64,000 nucleotides of DNA from Streptomyces bacillaris (lineage in GTDB: Bacteria > Actinomycetota > Actinomycetes > Streptomycetales > Streptomycetaceae). The position numbers and the translations under genes are program-made. Below, in pieces: positions 17,500 through 24,672 of this stretch (within the stretch, counting starts at the first letter, position 1; every line of letters starts with the position of its first letter). The notes below the pieces were generated by a model that saw only the letters and a program-made list of their open reading frames with translations, searched no databases and was not told where the DNA came from. The stretch is from contig NZ_CP029378.1 in assembly GCF_003268675.1 (NCBI RefSeq), positions 2,852,001-2,916,000 of the forward strand, written 5' to 3'.

Positions 17500-18383
17500 C
17501 ACATGTCCCTCTGCGTCCACGGTCGCGAATGCGTCACACCGGGAGTGACCCCGGCCGGCGCCGCCGGACCGCCCCTACCGGGGCGCTGAGAGGGTACGGC
17601 ACCGAGTTCCGCACCACCGACCCCACCCTGACCTGCGTCGCTCCCGGCCCCCTGCGCCGAGGCCAGGCCACCCGCGTCGGAACCACCCGCGAGGCCGGAC
17701 CCACCACCGGTCAGGGCCTCACCGCTGGACGCGGGCCCGCTACGGGTGCGGGCGCCGGAACGGCCACCGGACGCGGCGGGAAACCCCCCGGCGGGCGCGG
17801 GCGGTACGGCGGCGGGGCGGGGCGCGTCGGGCTGGTGCTCCCCGAGGAGTTCGGCGAGGCGCTTGAGGCCGCGGTGGGCGGCGGTCCGTACGGCGCCGGG
17901 GCGCTTGCCGAGGGTCTGGGCGGCGCTCTTGGCGTCCAGCCCGACGACCACGCGCAGGACGACGGCCTCGGCCTGGTCCTGCGGGAGCTGGGCGATGAGG
18001 GACATCGTGCGGTCGGTGTCGAGCGCCTCCATGGCGTCCCCGGCGGTGTCGGACTCGGCGGGCCGGCCGGTCAGCTCGGTCTCGTCGCCGCCGATCGCTG
18101 GGCGGCGGCTGCGCATCCGCAGGTGGTCGAGCGAGCGGTTGCGGGCGATCCGGGCCGCCCACCCCCGGAACCGGTCGGCGTCCCCGCTGAACCGGTCGAG
18201 GTCGCGCGCTATCTGGAGCCAGGCCTCGGACGCCACGTCCTCGGCGTCCGGCTCCCCCACCAGCGTCCGTATGTAACCCAACAGCCGTGGCTGCACAGCG
18301 CGGTACACAGCACGGAAAGCGTCCTCGTCCCCGTCCTGTGCCGCGAGCACCGCGGCGGTCAGCTCCGCGTCGTCCCCCAGCAC
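17499..18383 (-). CDS. ECF-family RNA polymerase sigma factor with long Gly/Ala-rich tail
   Basis: 294 residues. Sigma region 2 (AFRAVYRAVQPRLLGYIRTL...DAEDVASEAWLQIARDL...FRGWAARIARNRSLDHLRM) spans roughly residues 20-95. Region 4 (LPQDQAEAVVLRVVVGLDAKSAAQTLGKRPGAVRTAAHRGLKRL) spans about 130-175. This directs core polymerase to a specific promoter class. About 110 residues of Gly/Ala/Ser/Pro follow region 4; ECF sigmas normally end there. The start is taken at GTG 18383, with a GAGGGA block immediately upstream; spacing is poor, so the start is uncertain by a few codons. It forms a coupled pair with the membrane protein downstream. Confidence 0.85.
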   Translation of the reverse strand: MLGDDAELTAAVLAAQDGDEDAFRAVYRAVQPRLLGYIRTLVGEPDAEDVASEAWLQIARDLDRFSGDADRFRGWAARIARNRSLDHLRMRSRRPAIGGDETELTGRPAESDTAGDAMEALDTDRTMSLIAQLPQDQAEAVVLRVVVGLDAKSAAQTLGKRPGAVRTAAHRGLKRLAELLGEHQPDAPRPAAVPPAPAGGFPAASGGRSGARTRSGPASSGEALTGGGSGLAGGSDAGGLASAQGAGSDAGQGGVGGAELGAVPSQRPGRGGPAAPAGVTPGVTHSRPWTQRDM

Positions 18384-18866
18384 TCCCTCAACCCGCCCTG
18401 CTGTCCAAATCGCAGCTGGTCACCACTGCCGCGCCACTCTGCGCGACTCAGCACGCTACGTGGTCGGCAGGGGTCACGTCCATGACTTGTACAACTCGCA
18501 ACAATTCGCGGCCCTCGGTGCGGTGTGACAGAAAACGCAGCCGCGGCGCTGAGATGAGTACGGGGTCGTGCTGCGACCCCGTGGAAGACGGCCGGGGCCT
18601 CTCCTGTGGGGGGTGGCGGCCCCGGTCGTCGCTCCTCCTCCCGCCTCTCCCGCCCGCGCCGCGAACCGGCGCCGTGCCGCGGCCCGCACCCCGCCCCACA
18701 GCCGGTTCTGCGTCGCGCGACCGGTCGCCCCCCCCGGCGCCGGGAGGGAACGCCTCATGGCGCGGTCGCTCGTCCTGGCCCACACTGCGGCCATGAAGCA
18801 GTCCGACGGAGTGACGAACTGCCGGTCGGTCGCCGCCTGACCGCGTCGGCCCTGTTCCCCCGGCTC
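18384..18866. other. Gene-free stretch upstream of the sigma gene
   Basis: No supported gene. The part nearest 18383 must hold the sigma-gene promoter. It includes a less GC-rich patch at 18484-18520 (CTTGTACAACTCGCAACAAT), but I cannot assign boxes. The rest is low-information GC-rich sequence with only short reading frames lacking ribosome sites. Confidence 0.4.
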
Positions 18867-19091
18867 GCCTTCGACGGGGAGATGCTGGAGATCACGTTCC
18901 GGAACTGAACCCTCGCCCCCGGGGGACGCACCACACGCGTCCCCCTGGGCGACGTGATGGCCATCGAGGCGTCGTCGCGCGACAGGCACACCGGAGGGGA
19001 CGGGACCGGGCAGAGGTCGGACGGGTATGTCCTCCACGAGCTACGCCTCCGCCAGGGCGCCCTTCTCGACCGGCATCGCCTTCTGCGCTGA
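18867..19091 (+). pseudogene. Possible remnant of a small protein gene interrupted by one stop
   Basis: One frame reads AFDGEMLEITFRN, then TGA (18906-18908), then continues in the same frame as TLAPGGRTTRVPLGDVMAIE and on to a stop at 19089-19091. The alternating hydrophobic pattern looks like real protein rather than shadow frame, and vaguely recalls DUF4429/PH-like short domains. There is no plausible start with a ribosome site, so I treat it as a fragment. Low confidence; the family is not established. Confidence 0.3.
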
Positions 19092-19429
19092 CCGCCGTCG
19101 CCGGACACCGAGTGCGCCCGCCGACAGCCCGCGGCAGTCGCCCTCTCGCGCGTCCCAGCATCCGCAGGAAGGGACCGGCCGGTGAGCTGATCACCCGGGG
19201 ACGCACCGACCGCACCCCGACCACCGGAGGCAGCGGTCGACCGCGAGGGGAATCAGACAGGCGAACCAAGGGTGACGACCTCCTGTTTGCCCGGTCGGGA
19301 GCCTCCCCTGCCGTCAGTCTTCTTTCAAGGCGGCGCCCCGGCCGAGGCGCGCGAGGGCCGGTACGGGGTGGGCGGACCGAGCGCGGCGGGCCGGCCGTCC
19401 CGCCGGGGGGGAGAGCGAGGGGGCTCGGT
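19092..19429. other. Leader region of the cis-prenyltransferase operon
   Basis: No separate gene seen. A frame continuous with the downstream prenyltransferase is open from 19112, but its Arg/Gly/Pro-rich translation lacks protein character, so I take it as non-coding. A small GGGAGCCTCCC inverted repeat lies near 19299. The operon promoter must be within or just upstream of this stretch; I could not fix it. Confidence 0.35.
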
Positions 19430-20248
19430 GTGGGGAACTCGGATGCCCGGTATGCGGGCGGCGTGAGCGCCGGAGGCCTGCCGGGCGGGCGCCGGTCCGG
19501 CGACGGGGAGCGGCGGTGTGACGGGGCGGAGGGCGCGGTCCCGCGGCACGTGGCCTGTGTGATGGACGGCAACGGCCGTTGGGCGCAGATGCGGTCGCTT
19601 CCCCGCACGGCGGGCCATCGAGCCGCGGAGACCACGGTGATCGACATCATCGAGGCGGCCCGCGGCTGCGGCGTCGAATGGCTCAGCCTGTACGCCTTCT
19701 CCACCGAGAACTGGAACCGCCCCGGCGCCGAAGTGGACTACCTCATGCGCCTGGTCCGCCGGGCGGTGCGCAAGCACGCGCCGCTCCTGCTCGCCCGCGG
19801 TATCCGCTGCCGCTTCCTCGGGGCGACGGACCCGCGCCTGCCCAGGGAGTTGGTCCAGGACTTCGACGACCTGGCCACGCTGACCGCCGGCAACCGGGGG
19901 ATGACGCTGACGATCGCCTTCGACCACGGAGGACGCCGGGACATCGTCGAGGCCGCACAGTCGCTCATCCGCAGCGGGACGCCCGCCGACGAGGTGACCG
20001 AACGGCGCTTCGCGGATCATCTGCCGTTCCCCGACACTCCCGACGTGGACCTCGTCATCCGTACCTCCGGGGAACAGCGCATCTCCAACTTCATGCTCTG
20101 GCAGGTGGCGTACGCCGAGTGGGTCTTCCCCGAGGTTCTCTGGCCCGACTTCCGGGCTCCCGAGTTCCTGGCCTGCCTGCACACCTATCACGGCCGTGAC
20201 CGCCGCTTCGGCGGCCTGCCGCCCCGGACGAACGGAGATCCGTCATGA
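19430..20248 (+). CDS. cis-prenyltransferase (UppS family), accessory copy
   Basis: Isoprenyl transferase that condenses isopentenyl diphosphate onto an allylic primer with Z geometry. From GTG 19430 it is 272 residues, normal for the family, with a G-rich block just upstream; GTG 19463 is an alternative. Hallmarks: VMDGNGRWAQMR (about 44-55, catalytic Asp), STENWNRP (91-98), FDHGGRRDI (164-172) and RTSGEQRISNFMLWQ (211-225). Its TGA overlaps the ATG of the next gene (ATGA), so it is coupled to an oxygenase-like protein. It also lacks housekeeping uppS neighbours such as recO. Both points suggest a specialised isoprenoid pathway instead of cell-wall carrier lipid synthesis. Chain length cannot be read from sequence alone. 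Confidence 0.85.
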   Translation: MGNSDARYAGGVSAGGLPGGRRSGDGERRCDGAEGAVPRHVACVMDGNGRWAQMRSLPRTAGHRAAETTVIDIIEAARGCGVEWLSLYAFSTENWNRPGAEVDYLMRLVRRAVRKHAPLLLARGIRCRFLGATDPRLPRELVQDFDDLATLTAGNRGMTLTIAFDHGGRRDIVEAAQSLIRSGTPADEVTERRFADHLPFPDTPDVDLVIRTSGEQRISNFMLWQVAYAEWVFPEVLWPDFRAPEFLACLHTYHGRDRRFGGLPPRTNGDPS

Positions 20249-21702
20249 CGACCGGAACCACGAAGACGACCGGCCAAGCGCCCCTGATCGAGACGGAATC
20301 GCAGTTCTGCGCCTTCTTCGACGACCCACGCTGGGCGCTGGCCATCGTCCGGGCCACCGTGCTGGAAGCCGCCCACCCGCAGATCGGCGCGGCGCTCGCC
20401 GACAACTCCACCTTCACCACGCACCCCTGGCGTCGGCTGCGCAACACCTTCCTCAGCATGCGGCGCATGTTCGACACCGACCCGGCGGTACGCGAGCGGG
20501 AGGCCGCCCGGCTCAACCGGCTGCACACCCGCATGAGCGGCTCCGACTCCCGGGGCCGGGGCTACGACGCCATGGACCGCGGCGCCCGCGCGTGGGTGGT
20601 CGCCACCCTCTTCGAGAGCGCCGTCACCATGTGCCGGCTCAGCGGCCAGCCGCTCGACCAGGACACGATGGAGCGCCTGTACGCCGAGTACCGCGCGTTC
20701 CTCTCCGCGCTCGACGGCGACGCCGGGGCGCTGCCGGAAGGGCTGAACGACTTCTGGCGGTACTACGACCGGATGGTCCAGGACGAGTTGGAGAACACCG
20801 AAGCGGCCCGCGTCATCCTCTACCGGCTCTTCGACCACCTGCCCGCCCCCGCCCTGCTCGAAGGCGCTCCGACACTGTGGGCCGCCGGCCGGGCCGTTGT
20901 CGGCCCGCTTCTCGGGACCATCACCGTCGCCTCGCTCCCGGACGCCTACCGGCGCAAGGCCGGGCTGCCCGAGGTGCCCGGCGCCCCGGCCCTCATGCAG
21001 GGTGCCTACCTCACGGCCGGACTCGCCCGGTTCCTGCCCGCGGGCTGGATCAACGCCGAAGCCATCATCGAGACCCTCTCGCTCCGGCCCGACAGCGACG
21101 ACCCCCGCGCCCGCACCGTGGCCGCGCTGCGCACTCGCATCAAGCGGGCCGCGGCCCTGGTCCGCCTCCTGACGCCGGTGGACGACCACGCCGGTCCGGC
21201 CCAGGCGTCGGCCGCGGGAGAGGACAGGCGCCCGGCGAGGGCCTTCTTCCACCAGGTGCTGGACCAGACGGGCGACGGCTACCTCGACTGGCCCGACCTC
21301 GCCGCCATGGCGCGCGAACTGGCCACCCGCCTCGACCTCGACGAACCCGAGGAGACCCGGCTCTACGAGGCCTTCGCCGCCTGGTGGCGCGAACTCCAGT
21401 CAGCCCTCGACTCGGACGGCGACGGCCGCGTCAGCGCCGAGGAGTACGCCGTCGGGGTCCCCTCCCTGGCGGGGCCCGCACTCATCCGCGTCGCCGAGGT
21501 CCTCTTCGACGCCACCGACAAGGACGGCAGCGGCGCCATCGACGCCGACGAGTACCGCACCCTCTTCCGCACCGCCTTCCACCGCGACCTCACCACCAGC
21601 GACGGCGCCTACGGCCGCAGCGCCTTCGTGGGCGACTTCCTCTCCTTCATGTCGGGCCGTCGCACGAACGCCCCGTACGATCCGCTCCTCGCCGACGCCT
21701 GA
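20245..21702 (+). CDS. DUF2236 (MpaB/rubber-oxygenase-like) protein with three C-terminal EF-hands
   Basis: 485 residues. Residues about 20-310 match the DUF2236 fold shared by fungal MpaB and latex-clearing rubber oxygenases: HPQIGAALADNSTF, WRRLRNTF, RLHTRMSG (91-98), GYDAMDRGARAWVVATLFESA (107-127), YAEYRAFLSAL. After a linker come three canonical EF-hand loops, DQTGDGYLDWPD (340-351), DSDGDGRVSAEE (389-400) and DKDGSGAIDADE (425-436), predicted to bind calcium. In DUF2236 proteins I recall a His in the WVHATL position; here it is Val (WVVATL), so haem binding cannot be assumed. ATG 20245 overlaps the prenyltransferase stop. Inferred role: oxidation or another conversion of the cis-prenyl product. 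No signal peptide is seen. Confidence 0.8.
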   Translation: MTTGTTKTTGQAPLIETESQFCAFFDDPRWALAIVRATVLEAAHPQIGAALADNSTFTTHPWRRLRNTFLSMRRMFDTDPAVREREAARLNRLHTRMSGSDSRGRGYDAMDRGARAWVVATLFESAVTMCRLSGQPLDQDTMERLYAEYRAFLSALDGDAGALPEGLNDFWRYYDRMVQDELENTEAARVILYRLFDHLPAPALLEGAPTLWAAGRAVVGPLLGTITVASLPDAYRRKAGLPEVPGAPALMQGAYLTAGLARFLPAGWINAEAIIETLSLRPDSDDPRARTVAALRTRIKRAAALVRLLTPVDDHAGPAQASAAGEDRRPARAFFHQVLDQTGDGYLDWPDLAAMARELATRLDLDEPEETRLYEAFAAWWRELQSALDSDGDGRVSAEEYAVGVPSLAGPALIRVAEVLFDATDKDGSGAIDADEYRTLFRTAFHRDLTTSDGAYGRSAFVGDFLSFMSGRRTNAPYDPLLADA

Positions 21703-21837
21703 GCCGCGACACCGATCGGCGGTGCGGTCGCTCCGCACCCACGGCCGTGACCTGGCACGCGGCAGAAGACCGCCCGCGGCCGTCCGCCCCTCGCGTAAGA
21801 CGGGGGGCGCTCCGGCGTGCCCAGGGGTGCTCCGCTG

Positions 21838-22035
21838 TCAGTCCTTCTTCTCGCCGAGGCCCTGGACGTACTCCTGGGCCTTGTCGACGGCGGTGTCGAT
21901 CTTGTCGCTGTGCTTGCCGTCGGTCTTGCTGTCGATGAAGTCGCCCGCCTTCTCCAGCCCGTCGGAGATCTTGTCCCCGTGAGCCTCGGCAAGGGTCTCG
22001 GCCTTGTCCTTCAGACCCTTCAGAGCATCGAACAT
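21838..22035 (-). CDS. Small MT0933-type antitoxin-like protein
   Basis: 65 residues, highly charged and helical: MFDALKGLKDKAETLAEAHG, then KISDGLEKAGDFIDSKTDG and KHSDKIDTAVDKAQEYV. The repeated DKI...KAGDFID / DKIDTAVDKAQ pattern matches the MT0933-type antitoxin family of actinobacteria (M. tuberculosis Rv0909). ATG 22035 follows a GGAGACGG ribosome site. No toxin gene is adjacent on the same strand, so an antitoxin role here is unproven; many streptomycete members stand alone. Divergent from the HNH lipoprotein. Confidence 0.8.
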   Translation of the reverse strand: MFDALKGLKDKAETLAEAHGDKISDGLEKAGDFIDSKTDGKHSDKIDTAVDKAQEYVQGLGEKKD

Positions 22036-22200
22036 CCGGAATCCGTCTCCTCCACTCGAAACTGCCTGGCGGTGCGCATTCTTTCACGGTGCATCCGGTC
22101 CGACGGACGGAAACCGGAAGGAACCGGACGGCGGCGGGCGAGCCGATAGGCTGCTCCGCCAGAAGGAATCGGCGGCGAACTGCATGGGGTGGGCCAGGTC

Positions 22201-22935
22201 ATGACGAGGCGACAGAGCTGGTGGCGGCGAGGGCTGGCGGTCGGGGCCGTGTTCGCGCTGGCCGGATGCGCGGCGATCGAGGACGCGACGCAGCCCGAGC
22301 CCGCGGACGGGAAGCCGTCCGCCTCGGCCTCGGCGTCCACCGGGGCCGGCGGCGGTGGCGGTACGGCGGCCGACGACCCGGCCCTGCCGGGCATACCCAC
22401 CGCGGAGCAGGCTCGGACGGAGCTGGCCGGGCTGACGGTGGCCAAGCACGGTTCGATGTCCGGCTACAGCCGGGCGAAGTTCCCCCACTGGGCGTCGCAG
22501 GGCGAGTCCTGCGACACGCGGGAGACCGTGCTGGAGCGGGACGGCACCGACGTCGAGCGGGACGACCAGTGCCGGGCGGTCTCCGGGAAGTGGACCAGCG
22601 TCTACGACGACAAGGCCTTCACCGAGGCCCGCGACCTGGACATCGACCACATGGTGCCGCTCGCCAACGCCTGGCGCTCCGGGGCCAGGACGTGGACGCA
22701 GGAGAAGCGCAAGGAGTTCGCCAACGACCTGACGCGGCCTCAGCTGCTGGCGGTGTCGGCGGCGACGAACCGTTCCAAGGGCGACCAGGGGCCGGACGAG
22801 TGGCAGCCGCCGTCCAAGGCGTACTGGTGCACCTACTCCCGTGCTTGGGTGTCGGTGAAGGCCTCGTACGAACTCTCGGTGACGGAGACGGAGAAGGAGA
22901 CACTCACCGAGATGCTGGACACCTGCGGCTCCTGA
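22201..22935 (+). CDS. Secreted HNH (DUF1524-type) nuclease lipoprotein
   Basis: 244 residues. The N-terminus MTRRQSWWRRGLAVGAVFAL ends in a lipobox (LAGC, Cys about residue 25), so it is exported and lipid-anchored. After a Ser/Ala/Gly linker the catalytic region carries DLDIDHMVPLANAWRSGA and SAATNRSKGDQGPDEW, the DH...N...K layout of DUF1524/HNH nucleases. Two Cys pairs (CDTRE/CRAV, WCTYS/DTCGS) suit a disulfide-bonded extracellular enzyme. A GTG at 22189 is in frame; I prefer ATG 22201 because the signal begins there. A TAGGCT hexamer at about 22146 is a plausible -10. Likely roles are nutrient DNA scavenging or defence. Confidence 0.85.
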   Translation: MTRRQSWWRRGLAVGAVFALAGCAAIEDATQPEPADGKPSASASASTGAGGGGGTAADDPALPGIPTAEQARTELAGLTVAKHGSMSGYSRAKFPHWASQGESCDTRETVLERDGTDVERDDQCRAVSGKWTSVYDDKAFTEARDLDIDHMVPLANAWRSGARTWTQEKRKEFANDLTRPQLLAVSAATNRSKGDQGPDEWQPPSKAYWCTYSRAWVSVKASYELSVTETEKETLTEMLDTCGS

Positions 22936-23069
22936 AGCCGGGGCGCGTGGAGCCGGGGCCCGCGAAACCGGGACTCGTGCACCTGGGATTCGTGAAGCCG
23001 AGGCTCATGCGCCCGTGTCCCGTGAGGCCCGTATCCGTGGGACCCGTATCCACGGGCCCGCTACTCGTG
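22935..23069. repeat. Degenerate 15-bp tandem repeat, nine units
   Basis: Directly after the nuclease stop, nine consecutive 15-bp units run from 22935 to 23069, most ending CGTG (for example AAACCGGGACTCGTG at 22965 and AAGCCGAGGCTCATG at 22995). A tenth, 17-bp unit reaches the next gene's leader. Units drift from AAGCCGGGGC-like on the left to GGACCCGTATC-like on the right. The array is open in one frame as a pentapeptide repeat (KPGLV type), but no start or ribosome site belongs to it. Confidence 0.75.
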
Positions 23070-23101
23070 AACCCGTAACTCTCGTGAACGGAAAGCACCT
23101 C

Positions 23102-23386
23102 ATGAACGGACCCGACCCGGCCAAGACCCAGCAGTTCGTGGACGACGTCGAGGCGGGGCGCGGCGGGGCGATGACCGACGAGGTGGGCGTCGTCACCGGT
23201 GAGCTGACGGTCTCCACCACCCTGCGGCCCGACGGGCGCGCCGACATCGCCGTCCAGTACACGGGCGCGGAGGAGTGGTACGTCCTCACCGGCAGCCCCG
23301 TCCCGCTGCCCCCCGCCGGTCTGGAGGCCCTGCACCGGGACATCCTCGACCGGGTACGCCAGGGAGGCGGCGCGCAGGCCGGGTGA
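23102..23386 (+). CDS. Small conserved hypothetical protein
   Basis: 94 residues, acidic and soluble, no signal or membrane segment: MNGPDPAKTQQFVDDVEAGR, then a beta-rich middle (GELTVSTTLRPDGRADIAVQY) and an amphipathic C-terminal helix (LEALHRDILDRVRQ). ATG 23102 is chosen because GGAAAG lies 7 bases upstream; a longer frame from 23015 only adds repeat-derived sequence. Family not recognised. Confidence 0.65.
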   Translation: MNGPDPAKTQQFVDDVEAGRGGAMTDEVGVVTGELTVSTTLRPDGRADIAVQYTGAEEWYVLTGSPVPLPPAGLEALHRDILDRVRQGGGAQAG

Positions 23387-23392
23387 CGGGCA

Positions 23393-23431
23393 GCCGCCGG
23401 GGCCGGTAGCGGTCGCTACGGCCCCGGCGGC
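23393..23431. terminator. Bidirectional hairpin between convergent genes
   Basis: GCCGCCGGGGCC pairs with GGCCCCGGCGGC, extended by GTAGC/GCTAC past one bulged G, with a 4-base loop. It lies between the stops of the small plus-strand gene (23386) and the His-rich minus-strand gene (23445). Confidence 0.7.
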
Positions 23432-23444
23432 GCCAGGCCCTCGG

Positions 23445-23747
23445 TCAGTGGTCGTCCCAGTGGCCGTCGTGCGCCGAGTGGCGGTGGCCGTCGTGGATGT
23501 AGTCCACGTGGTCCCCGTGCGGGACGGCGACATGGCCGCAGTCCTGGCCGTGCTGGTGGTCGTGGCCCTCGTGGACCTCGTGTCCGGACTTCGCGCATTC
23601 ATCCACGTGGTCGCCGTGCACCCGGTGCAGGTGGCTGTCGTGGACGTAGTCGACGTGGTCCTCGTGCGGGACCGCGACGTGGCCGCAGCCCGGAGCGTGC
23701 CGATGGTCGTGGTCGGCGTGCGGGCGGTGCTCCGTGGTGGTGGACAT
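23445..23747 (-). CDS. Histidine-rich putative metal-binding protein
   Basis: 100 residues of which 27 are His, with many Asp and three Cys; no signal peptide. It consists of two related halves: GCGHVAVPHEDHVDYVHDSH and DCGHVAVPHGDHVDYIHDGH, each preceded and followed by short His runs (HADHDHRH, HEGHDHQH). This composition indicates binding of several Zn, Ni or Cu ions, as in cytoplasmic metal buffers or chaperones; the metal is not determined. ATG 23747 is preferred to 23804 because GAGGAG lies 7-12 bases upstream. The upstream region (23748-23830) is less GC-rich (GGGATAAAATCGG on the coding strand) and is a likely promoter. I found no clear Zur box. Confidence 0.75.
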   Translation of the reverse strand: MSTTTEHRPHADHDHRHAPGCGHVAVPHEDHVDYVHDSHLHRVHGDHVDECAKSGHEVHEGHDHQHGQDCGHVAVPHGDHVDYIHDGHRHSAHDGHWDDH

Positions 23748-23917
23748 CTGCGCGGCTCCTCTTCGACTGGGGCATGGCCGTACCGGCCGAAGAGCCGGAC
23801 GCACACACCTCGCGGCTTATGGCCGATTTTATCCCTTCTGGGGTACGGAGTCCGGGGAGGCTGCGCGAAGCGGGTGAGGCGAGTGGGGCGAGGGGCGCGA
23901 GTTGCGCGGGGGCTCGG

Positions 23918-24523
23918 TCAGCGCCGGATGCGAGCCCGGCGCGACATGACCGCGCGCAGCACCCGGCGCCCCTCCGTGGACAGGTCGAGGGCCTTGCGCA
24001 CCCCGGCCCCGCTGCCCGCCGTGCCGGTGGTCTCCGCGAGGATCTCCAGGATCCGGATCTGGCGCTCCAGCTCCCCCGCCACCAGCGGCCCCACCCCCTC
24101 CGCCTCCCCGGCACGCGCCGCCTTCAGGAGGTCGGCGGTCTCCTGCGGGGCGTCCCCGTCCGGGGCGTCGAACCGGCCATGGATCTCCAGCGCGACCAGC
24201 GAGCAGGCGTCCGCCCACTCCCGTAGCGGCGCGGGGGCGAAGTCGGAGGGAGCCGCCGCCAGCATGGCGCGCACCCGGGCGGCCGGACCGTCCCCGCCGT
24301 CCCCGTCGGCCCCACCCCGCGCCGCCGCTCCGTCCAGCTCCGTACGGACGGCCACGAGGCGGATGGCCCAATCCCGCCCGTTCTCGCAGCTCGCCCAGAG
24401 CGGCCGCAGCGGCTCGGGCCCGTCCGGCCCCGTGAGCAGCGGCAGACAGCGGTCCAGGCAGGCCACGGCGGATGCGGCGAGCGCGCGCTCGTCGGCGGAT
24501 TCGATCAGTTCGAGCAGACTCAT
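23918..24523 (-). CDS. Conserved hypothetical soluble protein
   Basis: 201 residues, Ala/Leu/Arg-rich and mostly helical (MSLLELIESADERALAASAV, CLDRCLPLLTG, LRPLWASCENGRDWAIRLVAV). No signal or membrane segment and no catalytic motif recognised. ATG 24523 is chosen over ATG 24529 because GAGGGAG sits 6 bases before it. Single gene; function unknown. Confidence 0.65.
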   Translation of the reverse strand: MSLLELIESADERALAASAVACLDRCLPLLTGPDGPEPLRPLWASCENGRDWAIRLVAVRTELDGAAARGGADGDGGDGPAARVRAMLAAAPSDFAPAPLREWADACSLVALEIHGRFDAPDGDAPQETADLLKAARAGEAEGVGPLVAGELERQIRILEILAETTGTAGSGAGVRKALDLSTEGRRVLRAVMSRRARIRR

Positions 24524-24672
24524 CGACATCTCCCTCGGTCTACCGCGTACTGCGCCGAATGGCTGAAAATCGTCACTATCGGCGTCGGAGCAGACGGTGT
24601 TCCGTCACCGAACCGTCGTACGGAACCGTTGTGCGGAACCGTCATGCGGAGGTGCCTCGAAGCGGAAGTCGG

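Noticed and set aside
20091..21252. Minus-strand frames opposite the prenyltransferase/DUF2236 operon
   Set aside because: Shadow composition; the plus strand has clear catalytic and EF-hand motifs.
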